In this document: piece by piece, positions 9,979 to 22,690 of the stretch
How the letters are laid out: the number at the start of each line of letters is the position of its first letter
How positions within the stretch are numbered: the stretch's first letter is position 1
NCBI GenBank assembly: GCA_021613375.1
Contig: CM038703.1
Location: 23,796,194 to 23,860,193 of the forward strand
Reading direction: 5' to 3'
DNA: 64,000 bases
Source: Megaleporinus macrocephalus
Lineage: Eukaryota > Chordata > Actinopteri > Characiformes > Anostomidae
Notes under the pieces: generated by a model
Told to the model about the DNA's origin: nothing
The model's database searches: none
The model's input: only the letters and a program-made list of their open reading frames with translations
Made by a program: the position numbers and the translations under genes

Positions 9979-10078
9979 GTGCTTTGTTTCGGTTATAGTT
10001 GTGCAAAGGGTCGTAGCCGGTCTCTTGTTCTTCTGGCTGCAGCGGATGCCTTGTCTCAAAATTTGGGTGCTGCATGAC
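9979..10078 (-). CDS. TBC1D5: TBC1D5 exon carrying the start codon (N-terminus)
   Basis: This 100-nt exon lies between a TTTTGGCAG acceptor and a GTAAGT donor. The ATG (10073-10075) is only three bases inside the exon, so nearly all the 5' leader must come from upstream exons. It encodes MQHPNFETRHPLQPEEQETG followed by YDPLHNYNRNKA (32 codons plus one base). Human TBC1D5 starts MYHSLSETRHPLQPEEQEVG, so ETRHPLQPEEQE is identical and the methionine sits at the same distance, which decides the start. The region is the disordered N-terminal tail before the LC3-interacting motif. The exon leaves in phase 1 while the next recognised exon (1226-1334) enters in phase 2, so at least one small exon in between is still missing. 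Confidence 0.9.
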
Positions 10079-10208
10079 CTGCCAAAACCATAGAAAAGGA
10101 ACTGTAGCACCACAAGCAGCATGCAGTGGCAAGAAAGAAGTGTGAACCCTTTAAAATTACCTGGTTTTTTTGCATTATTTGGTCATAAAATGTGATCTGA
10201 TCTACATC

Positions 10209-10559
10209 CAAATCCCTAGTATAGACAAACACAATGTGCTTAACCTAATACCACACAAACAATTATAATATTTCATGGTGGCTGTACGGCAGCTGAAGCT
10301 TAGTAGATGTTGGGTGATGCAGCAGGACAATGACCCTAAACACTGAAATAAAACTACTACAGAATGGTTAAAAAAAAAAAAAAAAAAGCCTATAAGAGTT
10401 CAGACCTGAATCGTACAGAGAGCTGCTCACACCAGACACTTACTTTTTCCACCAGCACTGTGAATGTTTAATGGATGTGTCCAATACAGACATGAAATAT
10501 TATAAATGTTTGTGTGGTATTAGGTTAAGGTCATTGTGTTTGTCTATACTTGGGACTTG
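10209..10559 (+). mobile_element. Internally deleted Tc1/mariner-type element
   Basis: Two arms of about 67 bp form a near-perfect inverted repeat: 10209-10277 (with TAGACAAACACAATG and AACCTAATACCACACAAAC) and 10491-10559 (the reverse complement). Between them a plus-strand frame reads QQDNDPKH, a stop, then NKTTTEWLK. QDNDPKH is the motif around the second catalytic aspartate of Tc1-like DDE transposases. It is followed by a poly(A) run (about 10370-10387) and SSDLNRTES, a corrupted version of the SPDLNPIE motif with the third catalytic acidic residue. Only a remnant; inactive. Confidence 0.75.
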
Positions 10560-12646
10560 CCACTGTACATTAACATTAACGCAAATTCACAACAGACAGC
10601 ACGCAAAACAGAACAGATACCTGTAAAGACAGCGAAGAAGACTTGAGGGACTATATGAACTGTGAAGGTTAATGGGCTGATTCTAACATGCAAATGACAA
10701 GGTATGCAATCATTAGTCGTTTTTTTTATCATAAATTTATAAGAAATGGATGAGGGATTATAGCAGTACTTACGATTACTCTACAGTGGATGTCCACATA
10801 TATCTGACTGCAGTGGAAATCACAGTCCTGTGACAGTTAGTCTGAAACAGAATCAAGAGCCAACAAATCATTAGCATGAAGCAATAAACACACGGCCAAA
10901 TCAATTGACATAATGTGTCATTCTATGTACATGAGACTAAACATGCACGGTTGCCTATCCTCAGTCAGTGCCTATAACCTCCCCTCCGGTAACACTGTTG
11001 ACTTTTATGTCAACCCTTCTCCTTGTCATAGATTCCAACTTTAATTAAAGCATAAAAAGACTAAAAACATGGATGATGCAATCTTTTTACTCTGCTACAG
11101 GAAAAAGCTACATGCTTTGAATTTAAGATGGTTGTCAAGATGAAAAACCCTCAGTTCTGTAAAATTGGATATCACGCACTATACACACTGTACATCTTCA
11201 GTTCTAAGTTAAGTGCAGATTCTTACACATTAATTTACCTATTCATATTACATATTATTCATTTGGGAATTATCTATCTCATATTACAGCATCTTATCTG
11301 TAAACTACCCGGTCAATAATCAATTGTTATTTCTTGTGAGCTATTAAGCCATCAGCCATATGCACACAGCTGAAATGCATACAAGTAAAACGGCAAAAAA
11401 AAAAAAGGAATTTACAGCTGCGGAAAAAAATGAAAAACTAAACTAAACTGTGATAATCTGAAAATTAAGAAAACTGTGACCCAGGCACGATAATGCTTAA
11501 CCATGCTAATGTTATTGCTTCTAATAACTAGCCACACAGTTCTGTCTCCTCTCTATTCACTACGATCACAACATATTATCTGATGTGTTTTAATAACACA
11601 TGGAGGTTATAAGAGGAGATGGTGAAGGCGTGGAGTGAGAAAGGGGGAGTGGTGGTCTCCCACATCACTAAAAATATGATCCCTGTAGCCAAAATGGAAC
11701 AAGAATGCCTGGAAAAGCTAACGAGATGCCAGTTGCCCAGTGACAACTGCTTATTTTAAATCTACATGTTGAAGGAAACCCTGTCACTGTCAAAGACAAC
11801 TTCATCACGACACAGTAATAATAACTACTATAATAATGATAATATTAATACAAATAAATAAAGAACTAAAACAGAAAGTAACAACATATATATCTGTTAT
11901 TCAGTTATTATTTGCAGTTTTATACAGGACAACAGCTCCAAATGTCAACAAATACTGCCTGGCACTGTAGAAGGTGGTATCACACTTTGCACACCCAACA
12001 ACGCTTCCATTGTTTGCTTTACAAAACAGAGCAAGGACACTTGATATGGTGAAAAAACTGCCTTTGTGACCACAGAAGAAATGTCTGTAGTATAATAAAA
12101 AGAAAATACACCCACACAGAGCATGACATCACTAAGCAGTTTCTGTACAGTTTTACTCTGATTAGCATGCGCTGTTAAAGAGACTGCAGAGCCAGTCTCC
12201 ACCACATATATCCTAAAGAGTGTTAAGAGAGATAAAGAAACAAAAAAACAAAAACAACAAATACCTGTATTAAGAAACACCTGCCTTAAATATAAAAAAG
12301 GACTTCAGTTTTTGAACTGAATCCAAAATCTAATCACAGAAGAAACAGAAGAAAACCTAAGACTTTCGTAAAACAGTTCCTAATACACATCTGTATTTAA
12401 TAAAAAAGTGGTGTAACAATCCATTTTTTCAAATTAAGAAAAAGCAAATTCAGCCTGGGACACTTTGCTAGTTTACTTTAAACGCAAGCACTAATCACTT
12501 TTATTTTCCTTCCTCCGCCCAGAGCTTTGTTCATTTAATGGTTGAATTTAAAGCATGCTAACAGATAAAAAAAAATTTTATTAACAGATTTGCAAACATG
12601 CTACATTTTTAAAAGTGTAGAAATACACTTCTGTATGTTCTTGTAC

Positions 12647-12765
12647 CTGAACCCAGCAAAGCACTGCAGTTAGTCCACTGATGGTGGTCTGGGTTATAAA
12701 AGCAGCTAAAGTGATGAAAACACCTTGCAGCATGGCAACAAAACAAAGAAGCTCAACATTAACTT
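12647..12765 (-). other. Possible TBC1D5 5' UTR exon (weak)
   Basis: A 119-nt segment has a good acceptor on the minus strand (pyrimidine-rich tract ending TTGGTTTTCAG) and a CAG/GTACAA donor. It lies between the promoter exon and the start-codon exon, where vertebrate TBC1D5 genes have non-coding exons. One frame is open through it, but the peptide (hydrophobic, with VELLCFVAMLQGVFITLAAF) matches nothing I know. Splice-like signals of this quality also occur by chance. RNA evidence would be needed. Confidence 0.2.
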
Positions 12766-15023
12766 CTGAAAACCAAGCAGAGAACACGAAAAAAAAAACA
12801 GCAGGGGAAAAAAAGGTCACTTCAAGTTACTTGTGTACAATATTCAAACTGTGGTAAAGAGAATAGGCTGAAGAGAAGCAATTTGTCTAATATCGCCAGG
12901 TTCTGCAGATACACACAGAATCACACAGAATGCATGTGGCCTACATTTCGATCTAGTAATGTAGTCAGTGACAATGCAACAGTACCGTCTCCAACTGCAA
13001 GACTGAGGAAAGCTGCTAGAGCCTGTTCTGCTAAAGCCTGCCTGCCCTCGGGTAGAAATATTAGTGGACATCCTTACTCTTGCTAAGGGCTGGGGCAGAG
13101 GCACTGCAATTTGTGACACAAACACTGAAAGCCAAAGGCTGTTACACCACGAACATAGCAAGAGAAAAAAATGACAAAACCAAACACACCAGATGATTTT
13201 TGGGGGGATTCAGAAGATGCAGCTCCACACTAAACAAACATAAAACAAAAATACTAAATGTCTAGGTGCAAATTAAGATTCTTGCTCTCAGCAAAACATA
13301 CAAACTGACATTTGTAACTACTGCCCATTCTATAAAAGTCAAATTAGTGTTAAGAAAGTCTTTGATTTTGAAAGATTTGATTTAATGATTTAATACTGGA
13401 TTTAAATTAGGAAATGTTGAGTCCTTTCCATAAAAACAGTAGGTTTGTTGCCCAGTTTTGAGTTTCTGAAAATTTACCGTCGTCAGAATGTATCGCATAA
13501 AAAAAAATATTTAGGTGCAGCCCCTTGCCCCTCTCATCCCCATGACACCCAGTCATTACTTTTCGAAAAAGGACCTGGCATACCCAGAACCTTGTCCATT
13601 TTGCTAGCTTTCTCCACAGCTCTTGCTAGAGGGCACAAAAAAGGGGCATGGCCTTGTTCTATGGCATTAGAGATAACTCATTTAGTGGGTATGGCTGAGG
13701 CTTGTTTGGCAAGTATTTCATTTTGATAACATCAACTTCTACCATTCCACTAACAGTAAGCAGAGATGCAACTTCTGAGATTTTTCTGCAGCCCCATCAG
13801 AGATCTCATACATTACCCAGCTTCAAACCACCGTTTTAAACTTCTGCCTGCCTCCTGCACACTCTGTATCAATGTTATGACAATGATAGCATGGAACATA
13901 AAATGCAAACAAAATACATTCAACTGGTACAAACTGAATGTTTTAAACCAGACAGCACTCACCATTACAAAGTGGAATGTTTCTATACTGTTCTTCCTCT
14001 GAAAAACATAACAGGGAAGTATTGTTTACAACCAGAATCAACACAGACTCACTACAGTTTTGACAGACCTTTAAGGGGCTTGTGCTGTTCTGTTCAGCTT
14101 TGAGTGACATCAATCAAGCAGATCATCAAGATTAGAACACCCAGCTGTCTTAAAACTATTTTTTAAGCCATGTCTAATTATATTTATATCATTCTTTTTA
14201 TAATAAATGCAACACAGAATTTAAGTGTTCTACAAAATGTTTAATATTTCCCACCATGTTCCCTTAGTACAATTCTAATAACTGTATTTACATTAATATT
14301 CCCAAAATAGTGACGTTTAGCAGTTAGGCGATTAACTCATCCCTGCTCACCTGATACCAAACAAGTCACCACTTGGTAATTATGGGGACCTCTGGTAATA
14401 ACAATAATAAGTCATGTGCTGCTAATAACAAGCACTGAACAATAGACTCTTAAACTGTGTGAATGATAAAAGCATACCTTGACAAACAAGCATTTTGCAA
14501 GCACTGCAGAAGCACCACAGGTTAATAAGCACTTTAATTTGCATTGCTGTGGTTTTATGGAAAAAAGGAACTATGTTCGGTTATGAGGTGCCCAATGTTG
14601 TGTTTGACTGCAGTAATTGTTGTGCTCTACACATGCTTATTAGACTGCAAGCATATCTCCTTCACTTGGGAGAACTGTGGAACATAACATGTCTCTGCTG
14701 AAGACAAAATTCATTAACGAGACCATACGTAAATTCTCTTTGCATGGCTTCTGCTACCCTGTTCGTACGATGTACATGTTAATTAAAATGGAGAAAATGC
14801 TTACTTTAAGCTTCTGATGTAAGCGGCACCACAACTCACCACATGCAGCTACATGAAATGAAAAGAAACGGTGCCTGAGCCTGCCTTACATTCCTAGAAT
14901 ATATACTTTTTCATTTAAAGTACATTTTTTCCTAACACTATTTATTGCAATTATGATTATTTAATAGTTATTGATGCATTTTATATCTTATTGCACCACA
15001 GACACTGCTTGTTTCAACAATGC

Positions 15024-15195
<172 letters not shown>

Positions 15196-16480
15196 ATTCT
15201 CTGCATTGTACTGTCTCATCTCAAAGAATCTGGATTATTAAGGTTCTTTGACTACTGTTTTACATCTGAAGGGTTTTTTGGGATCCACTCCAATCCCTAC
15301 CTAACCATTTTGGGATACTCTCCAAAACAGCCAAGGGAATGTGCAAAAGGAGGCAGGAGGAAATTTTGAATCATTGGTTTAATACAAAACTTGTTGTTAA
15401 GTTAAAGATCCAGCAAAGTTTAAATGAAAAATCCTAAATGACCTTAATATTCCAACGGACAGGCATGACAGACAATGTTACTACTGACTTGGAAAGAAAA
15501 ACAAAGTTAACCATATTTGTTATTTATATTATGTTAACATATCACCTTTATTTTATGTCATATTAATTAGGAAAAGGCTGATGGCAGCTTTACCGCTTTT
15601 ACTTTTACTTAAGAGGGAAGCAATAATGGTGAAAATATTTATTGCCCTACTGGCCCTATTGGGGGCTAAGGGGAACAAAGATTAAATAAAAGACAATACA
15701 TTTAGTTTACCAGGAGCTATAAGTCTGCCATTGGCTACCTCTCAGAGCCACTGACACATGTGTTTCAGTTCTGATTCACTTCACTTATTGTACATGTTCT
15801 GTACCCAACAGGAAGTGTGAGAGTATTTCTCATTCTACATAAGGAGGAACTGAGACCAAGGGATCAACAACATTTGAGAAAGAACATTGTCTTACCAGCA
15901 GACAAATGGGGAAATGTAAATATTGCACTTATTAAAATAGGCCTGTCGTTAATTGGGTACTCAAGAGTTTTTTTTAAAAAAGGGCCAAATAATAAAACTG
16001 GACTTGACCGAAAAATGCCATACTACACACAGCCTTTCAAAGAAAACAAGATACTTTAAAAAAGGGTAAACAAGGAAGCTTTAACAAGACTTTTAAAAAG
16101 ACATTAAAACTATAAAACTAGGAATGTACCAAAATGAAAATATGCTTCAACATGCATTCCCACCAGTAAATGGAACTTAACAACACATTGGTGTTGTGGC
16201 TGACCTGCAGGAGGAAAGAAATGCTGATGGCAAAATCTGCAACTGTGGTGTTATTTGGAAAGGGAGCAGTGACGTACCATCTGGTGTTCTTCCTAAGCTA
16301 CTGATATGTCACTAATATACCAGAGTAAAATACATTAACCTCTTACTTCAGTGGCTGAGTCAGGCTTCTTTCAGTAATCACTCGTCTGCTGCTGTGTAGT
16401 CAGTCACAGTCTGAGTTCATGTTGGTCCAGGTTGTTACAGAGAAGGCAAGACATATAAAAGGAACTGTTGTTCTTTTAGG

Positions 16481-16912
16481 GTAACAATAACCTTGGTCTT
16501 GGTATAGCCTTAGTTTAGCCTTTAGAATAGCAGCCTGGTGCCCAAGCCTGTGTGTTTACTAGCCCTACCTGCTGTGTACCTCTGTCCGTCAGCAGCAGCC
16601 ACCACTCTCTTTGATTAACTTTAACATTTAGTCTTGGTTTAGTCTTTACCATTAGAGTCTGCTGGTCAGGTGGGTGTGTCCTGTGTAAGTCAGCAGCAAG
16701 CGGCACTTTCTTTGAGTAATGACAACTTTTAGGCCTGGTTTAACCTTTAGCATAGCAGCTGGCTGGCCAGGCCTGTCTGTCCACTAGCATGCAGAGCACC
16801 TCCATCGGTCAGCATCAACCGCCACTCTCTTTGGGTAATGATAACCTTCTTGGTTTAGTCTTTAGCATAGCAGTCTGCCTGCCTGCCAGGTCTGTGTCCA
16901 CCAGCACTAGCG
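16481..16912. repeat. Degenerate tandem array, units about 100-135 bp
   Basis: Four successive units begin at 16481, 16614, 16716 and 16835. Each contains a GTAAYRATAAC-like start, TGGTTTAGTCTTTAGCAT, a GTCTGTCCAC-like segment, GTCAGCAGCA and CCACTCTCTTTG. Unit lengths differ (133, 102, 119 and a partial 78) through small deletions. Non-coding. Confidence 0.75.
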
Positions 16913-17257
16913 TTTTATTAAAAGCAAAAGCCCTGTGAATGGACCAGGGGCCCGTCCAGGGTGTCTCCTGCTTTTTACCTACTATGTGCAGCAAAAGACT
17001 GGAATATAATGAATTAATAAATAAATAGTGACAATGAAAAACATGGGTTTTTTTTCAAATATTTCACGAAATAAATATTGTAATTTTAAAGGCCAGTTAG
17101 GGTATCAGGCAATACTCTAGGCGATATATGAAGTGAAACTGCCAAACTGGCAACTACTCACTATTGATTAATTTAAAAAGAAAATACTGTAAAGCCATGC
17201 TGCAGTAATGGATACAATACAGGTTTAACATTGTCTTGATGAAATATTCAAGGCCTG

Positions 17258-17294
17258 TCTGGATAGGCCATATGTTGCTTATGGCCTATCCAGA
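17258..17294. repeat. Perfect 15-bp inverted repeat (hairpin)
   Basis: TCTGGATAGGCCATA at 17258-17272 is followed after seven bases by its exact reverse complement at 17280-17294. TGGCCTATCCAG is then repeated directly just downstream. Probably part of a repeat, because a known-looking repeat end follows. Confidence 0.8.
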
Positions 17295-17535
17295 TGGCCT
17301 ATCCAGTATTTTTGACACATTTTTTCACAGATTGGTGAACCTCTGCCCATCTTTGCTTCTGAGAGAATCTGCCTCTCTAGAATGCTCTTTTTTTCTATCC
17401 AGTAATGTGACTTTTTTTTTTATTAGTACCACTTACTTCTACAGCCTTTTGATATGTGTTCTGTTATGTTGTGAATAAAATATGAGTCTATGGGATTTTA
17501 TACAGCGTCCCAACTTTTTGAGAATTGGGGTTGTG
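17295..17535. repeat. Dispersed fish repeat, one terminus
   Basis: Contains CAGATTGGTGAACCTCTGCC, TGTTCTGTTATGTTGTGAAT and the terminal GCGTCCCAACTTTTTGAGAA before TTGGGGTTGT. I recognise this combination as a frequent non-coding fish repeat. A related copy surrounds the hAT-like insertion at 26977-29180, where the opposite-strand form TTGGGACATGG is seen. Confidence 0.55.
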
Positions 17536-20500
17536 TTTTCTGGAGCACAATCAATCATATCAGCATTCATTTAATTTAATAGCATTAACTCCAAGTTTTC
17601 GTATTCATTGAATTCACTGTTACTCGCTATTACACAGCATGTCAGGGATTTGGTAATACAGTATTACAGTGCTGCGTTCACCAGGTATTAAGCTGTGAGT
17701 ATGAGCACAACACTCTACAAGCAATACACAGCAAGTCTACCGTAACACTTAGCACGAAAGTAAGAGAGGCTGGTTGCTGCAGCCTAAATCTTCTTAAATA
17801 AACTCACATGCCTTCACTTCATCAGCCAGTTACAGAGGAGGGCACCCACACCAATCATATGACCCCTAGAAATTCTCCAAGCTGGTAGCAGCTCTCTGAG
17901 AGCCAAGATTACAGTCATGCCACATAGACTGCTAAATGCACAGCATACTAATTAACACAAACTTGGAATGCATTAAGAGACGCTATCATCCTACGCGGCT
18001 TCTTCCTTGAACAAAAACAAAAAAAGTGGTCTTTGTCAGAACTGAGGATAAATCCAGTGAATAAAACAATAATAGTCCCTCAGCAAAACCATTTACCAGC
18101 TTTAATCCTCAGTCACTCTTTGCCCAACAAACAAAAGACAGCATCCAGCGAAACTTAGCTGGAAACATGTTCAGGCCTGATGCCAAGCCTTGCCATTCCC
18201 AAATTCCCAAGAGAAAGTGGATGAGAAGTGGATGAATTCATAAACAATTAAAAAAAAAGCAATGGAAATCACTATAAACCTCATGACACAACATTACTTA
18301 CACTATGATATGATTGCTCTGTGATTTTTAATGGTTTATGTTACATTAATAACACTGTTTGTTGTTTTAAAATATTTAAAAATGTATTTTAATAGGAAGG
18401 ATACTGTAAAATTGACCGCTAAACATGGTGACCAGCAGTGGTGAATAGGCCATACTTAACTACATCAGTCATTTTTGAAGCACAGACTTCTCAACAAGAA
18501 AACAAGACATTCCTTTCTACTTAACCCATTAAACATCTAGCTAACTCTGATTGGTTCTTTGGTCAATCTGATGTAAAATAGGCCAAATTTTGTCTCAACA
18601 AAAAAATAAAACCACAAAAAAACATTTTAAAAAAATCACTCCAGAGAAAAGACCGATGTCATTTTTCTCTTACAGTTCATTATAAATTAATCACAAAATC
18701 TACAGATAATAGTTAAAAGACAATCATAAAAATCAGTAGACGGTGGCTTCAAGTATTGAAAACATGTATTTCATTTGGCTTCAAATGTTGCATCCCTAAT
18801 GTAGTGTTTAAATGACGCCTTTTCAAATGTTTAATATTTCATGGGGACTGGGAAAACAGTATGAAAACAATAGACCAGGACTGACAATAAAAATTATGAC
18901 TGATTTCATAAATTGTTTGATGGTCACATTTGAAAAAAATCCTACAAAATCAAAGGCACTGCTTCTGTACTATTGTACTGCTTGTCTGTTATTAGCAGTC
19001 ATACAGCAAGAGTGTTGTGAGTGTCTATCAAGAGATTGAGGTTAATACATGCAGATTAGGGGGGAAGTTTAGCACTGATGAAGCAAATAAAAAGCATGTT
19101 CTGATTTGAACAGTTTAGTTTGGTACAGACTATAACAAAAACGTGTTCCAACCAGCCATGAACTTAACCAGGCTTGAAAGCAAACAGAAACACTGTACTA
19201 ACAAAGTTAGGTGTGATGTGTCCATTTCTATGGGCACCTTATGGTAAAAGAAAATTAAATCAATTTACGTCAGTTAACCTTTTTAACCTAAATCATGAAT
19301 CAAAAGCCTTTAAAACAGATTTCTATGTGCCTCTATGTTTATGGCTCCAATGACAACAATGAAAAGAAGCACACTTAAGATAATCTAAATTTCTATGAAA
19401 GCCACTTAGAAAACATTCTCTTTTTAGTTTACATTGCTTATATCACCTAATCTTGTTTACTTACTGCAGCCCTGTTTGGACAGGATCATTTCTGGAACTG
19501 ATATGTCTTCTTATGACATGTGTTCCTCTCCCTCCTCCATTGAGAAAATTACAAGCTATATTACCTAGTTGTTCATCAAACTCAGCTGTGTCCTGAACAT
19601 TTTAGTCTCCAGGCATGTCATCACGCATTGAAGAGAAAAATAACTGACTGCTGCTACCTGCCATTTATAGTCTCTTACCAAATTCAGAGTACTCAAGATG
19701 GCACTACGCATGATTTGGAGATCTGAAGACCTTGCATTTATCTAGGGGTGTAAGATCGTTTCTAAAATATACAACATTGCAGTTTTATGTTTTGTGATTT
19801 TATATTGAGTCTCAAAAACAAAGTATTGATTTTTGATCAATGTTTTTCAATCAAAGATTTTTGTAGCAGGCAGTGGTTCATTTTTGTTGTGACCATCAGA
19901 CAGCAGTGCTCTTCACCATTAGACTCCTCCCCTCCAACATAAACAAGTATTGTAAGGGCACACTGCTAACAGTAGCACCATCAAACCTAAGCTTTTGGTG
20001 GTGTGTTTTTTGAACCATGACTGTTTTCCTTAAATTATATTTTAAAAATAATGATACATCATCTTGCCTACAGTATCGCGCATATGGAACAGTAACCCCT
20101 GTTTTAGCCAACACAGCCCTACAGCAACCCTCTCAAGCAGATGAATGTGATGATCGCGAGTACTTTAAAAGAGAGAAAACTCAAAATTTGGTGAAGGTAA
20201 AGTGTCTTCAGAAGATGTAAGTAACTCATTTACTACTGTCATCATACTGTCATGAATATGATGTAGATTTTGCATTTAAGATCTAAACATTAAGCTGGAT
20301 ATTATTTTTGTGTTCCTATATGTGAATACAACCAAACCCCACCCAGCTCTTGACTTAATAAATGACTTTTGAAATGAATATTTCACACTTCACAGGATGA
20401 CTTGCAGCACTAGCAAACACACCATATTTTAACCAGATTTTTATTCTCTGCTATTCCTGTCAATTTAACAGAACACTACAAGGACATAACTAGGCCTGTT

Positions 20501-21186
20501 TAACTAGATTCAGTGCAGCTTGTGAAACACTGAATAAAAATATTTTTGGACACCATTCATTATGACGTATATAAATGACTTCAAGCATCATGGTATTATA
20601 TTTTTTCCACGCTTTCCACCTTTGCATTACAATATTAAACACTTCAGACAGATGCTTTGGAAAAGTATGTCAATCATTAATTTGGTTGTGTTTGGTAAAA
20701 CTTTGACTCTATTTTATCCCATTAACAAGAGAAAAATGAAAACATGGTAAATCAGAAAATCGAGACCCTACAGGCTGATTTAAGGGGCAACTAAATGCCA
20801 GCTTTTAAACATTACTTTATAGTCACAATATCATTCATTTTTAGTTTCCTATAATCACATGACCCCGTGTGATACAATCACACCAGAAACTTGTCCTGTG
20901 GTAAATAAACTGCCATTTGGATGGGAGAGTACAATTGATCAATCCTTTGACAAACTAATAATCCCCTTTGACAAACTAATCCGATATAACTAGGGCTTAA
21001 AAGAACAATGGCTGTCAGTGTCTTATTAGTTCACAAAGTGCCTTATTACAATTAAAAATACACACAGACAAAATATACCAAAAACAGACCAAACAAGTCT
21101 GTGTTCAACATCATCACATACATAATGAATCAGCTGTTGCTCATTCATACTGCAACACAGTAGAGGCCCCATCCATTTTGATCCTC

Positions 21187-21210
21187 TGTGTGTGTGTGTG
21201 TGTGTGTGTG
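21187..21210. repeat. (TG)n microsatellite
   Basis: About twelve TG units in the TBC1D5 5' intron. Confidence 0.9.
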
Positions 21211-22561
21211 TCTTGGAAGCTTGTCTTGTGATGGCGAAGCTACAAGCTAGTATTGTTTTGTTACTCTGACTCGACACCCTCAAGTCATAAACAAATAAGA
21301 AAAAGCCGAATGTCATACGACCAAAATAATACAACACAATGAAGTGGCATTAAAACAAAGCACAGAAAATGGAACAACCCAACAAAAGCCTTATGCTGAA
21401 ATAAGGACTCTCCAATATGTGGTAAGATGTGGCAGCAGTAAATCCACATGGCAAACTGACAATGACCTCCAAACTTTCCCTGATATGATGGTGCTGCCAA
21501 ACACAAGATTATAATTACAGATATTTGGGGTGTTTTAAACATTAATAATAACAAATAAAGCTTGTCATTTCACATATAATCCAGCTTTCATAAATGGAGG
21601 ACATATGCTGGATTGTGGACAGCCTTTTCATTCTTGTGTACAGCAAACACAGTGCATTAGGATGATGTTTTACGGTTATCTTTGAGGACATGAAGACATA
21701 CATACATGGAAATAGTAGTCAAATGTAAACTTCTGCCCCATGGCAATATTTTCAAATCAATTTTTGGCAAAACCAATATGATTCTTACATCATCTTTATC
21801 ATGCACTCCTGTTTATTGTAAACTTTATTATGGTTGCATTTTGAATACAGTCAGTACTTAAAGAACACTAAAAACAACTAAATATTCTATAAATTAAAAT
21901 TGAACTGGATTTAGTGCAATGTACGAACTGTTAAACGTCACTGTAGTAATGTTTTCACTTCATTTTCAGAAAAACTGAGTGTCGTGCTACGCATCTTGTA
22001 TCAAAAAAAGATTATGATGTATTTTAATCATCTTACACTGCCGTCCCTCAAAACACAAAACTGACAGTTATCATTTTATGCCAAGCAACATTTAAGGAAT
22101 AAATTCAGCTGACCAAAACACCACAGCAGCTTCGAACAGACATGTTATAAGGAATAATACAACAACTGATCCTGTACCTTCATCAGCCCCTCGCGCACAG
22201 CTCACTAACACTACTAACGCTAGTTTTAAAACTGAGAAAAAAACACACTCAAAATCTGATCACAGGACTAACAAACGTTGTGTTCTGGGTGTTGCTGTCA
22301 GTAAAGATGTTTATTACTTAGTGTAGTACGAAAGTAAACTAGTCGGAGGAGCGATTAGCCGGCCAGTTCGCTGCTCCCCTCCCGCAGACACTGCAGGCCC
22401 TGTTAGCCAGCCCAGTTCACATTTCCGTTCGCCGCAGTTTTACACACGGCACACTAATACGCGTTGATATCCTCACTGACCACCACACCAGTGGTGGCTT
22501 TACCACACCCGCGTAAATTTGGGGAGTTGTGTTTTGTTGTAAACAGTGCAAACACACTCAC

Positions 22562-22640
22562 CTGCTTCTGTCCATTCTGCACTCAGCATATAAACACTCG
22601 CGCGAGCGCAGGCGGAAGTGTCGCGCAGCGGCTGCTCCTC
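22562..22640 (-). other. TBC1D5: Probable non-coding first exon of TBC1D5 (5' limit uncertain)
   Basis: On the minus strand, GAATGGACAGAAGCAG is followed directly by the strong donor GTGAGTGTG (exon end 22562). The sequence lies in the CpG island upstream of the TBC1D5 start-codon exon and on the same strand, so it is most simply its first exon. It contains one ATG (22573-22575). If spliced straight to 10078, that ATG would open a frame that is out of phase with the TBC1D5 start. The 5' boundary is an estimate. Confidence 0.55.
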
Positions 22641-22651
22641 ACGTGACGTGA
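22638..22651. promoter_or_regulatory. CLEAR-like E-box overlapping a CRE-like site
   Basis: CTCACGTGACG contains CACGTG in a context matching nine of ten bases of the TFEB/TFE3 CLEAR consensus GTCACGTGAC. TGACGTGA overlaps it on the right and resembles a cAMP-response element. It sits at or just upstream of the presumed TBC1D5 start site. Function is inferred only. Confidence 0.5.
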
Positions 22652-22690
22652 TTCCGAAGCCCACGCGAGAGCGACCAGAAGAGACAAAAT

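Larger units (their letters stand above)
22330..22690 (-). promoter_or_regulatory. TBC1D5: CpG-rich promoter of TBC1D5
   Basis: CpG dinucleotides are frequent here (for example CGCGCGAGCGCAGGCGG and GTCGCGCAGCGG near 22600-22630) against a CpG-poor, AT-rich background. On the minus strand a splice donor follows (22561). A combined E-box/CRE, CTCACGTGACGTGA, lies at 22638-22651. No strong TATA box is obvious upstream, which fits a housekeeping promoter. The transcription start was not determined; it probably lies between about 22600 and 22690. Confidence 0.7.

Noticed and set aside
12883..13161. Open frames on both strands, including a minus-strand frame with a plausible-looking soluble peptide
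   Set aside because: No recognisable family, no proper splice sites at the frame ends, and not in phase with TBC1D5.
14351..14391. A 41-nt exon-like segment on the minus strand with a GTGAGC donor
   Set aside because: Weak acceptor, no TBC1D5 similarity, upstream of the start codon; splice-like signals of this quality occur by chance.
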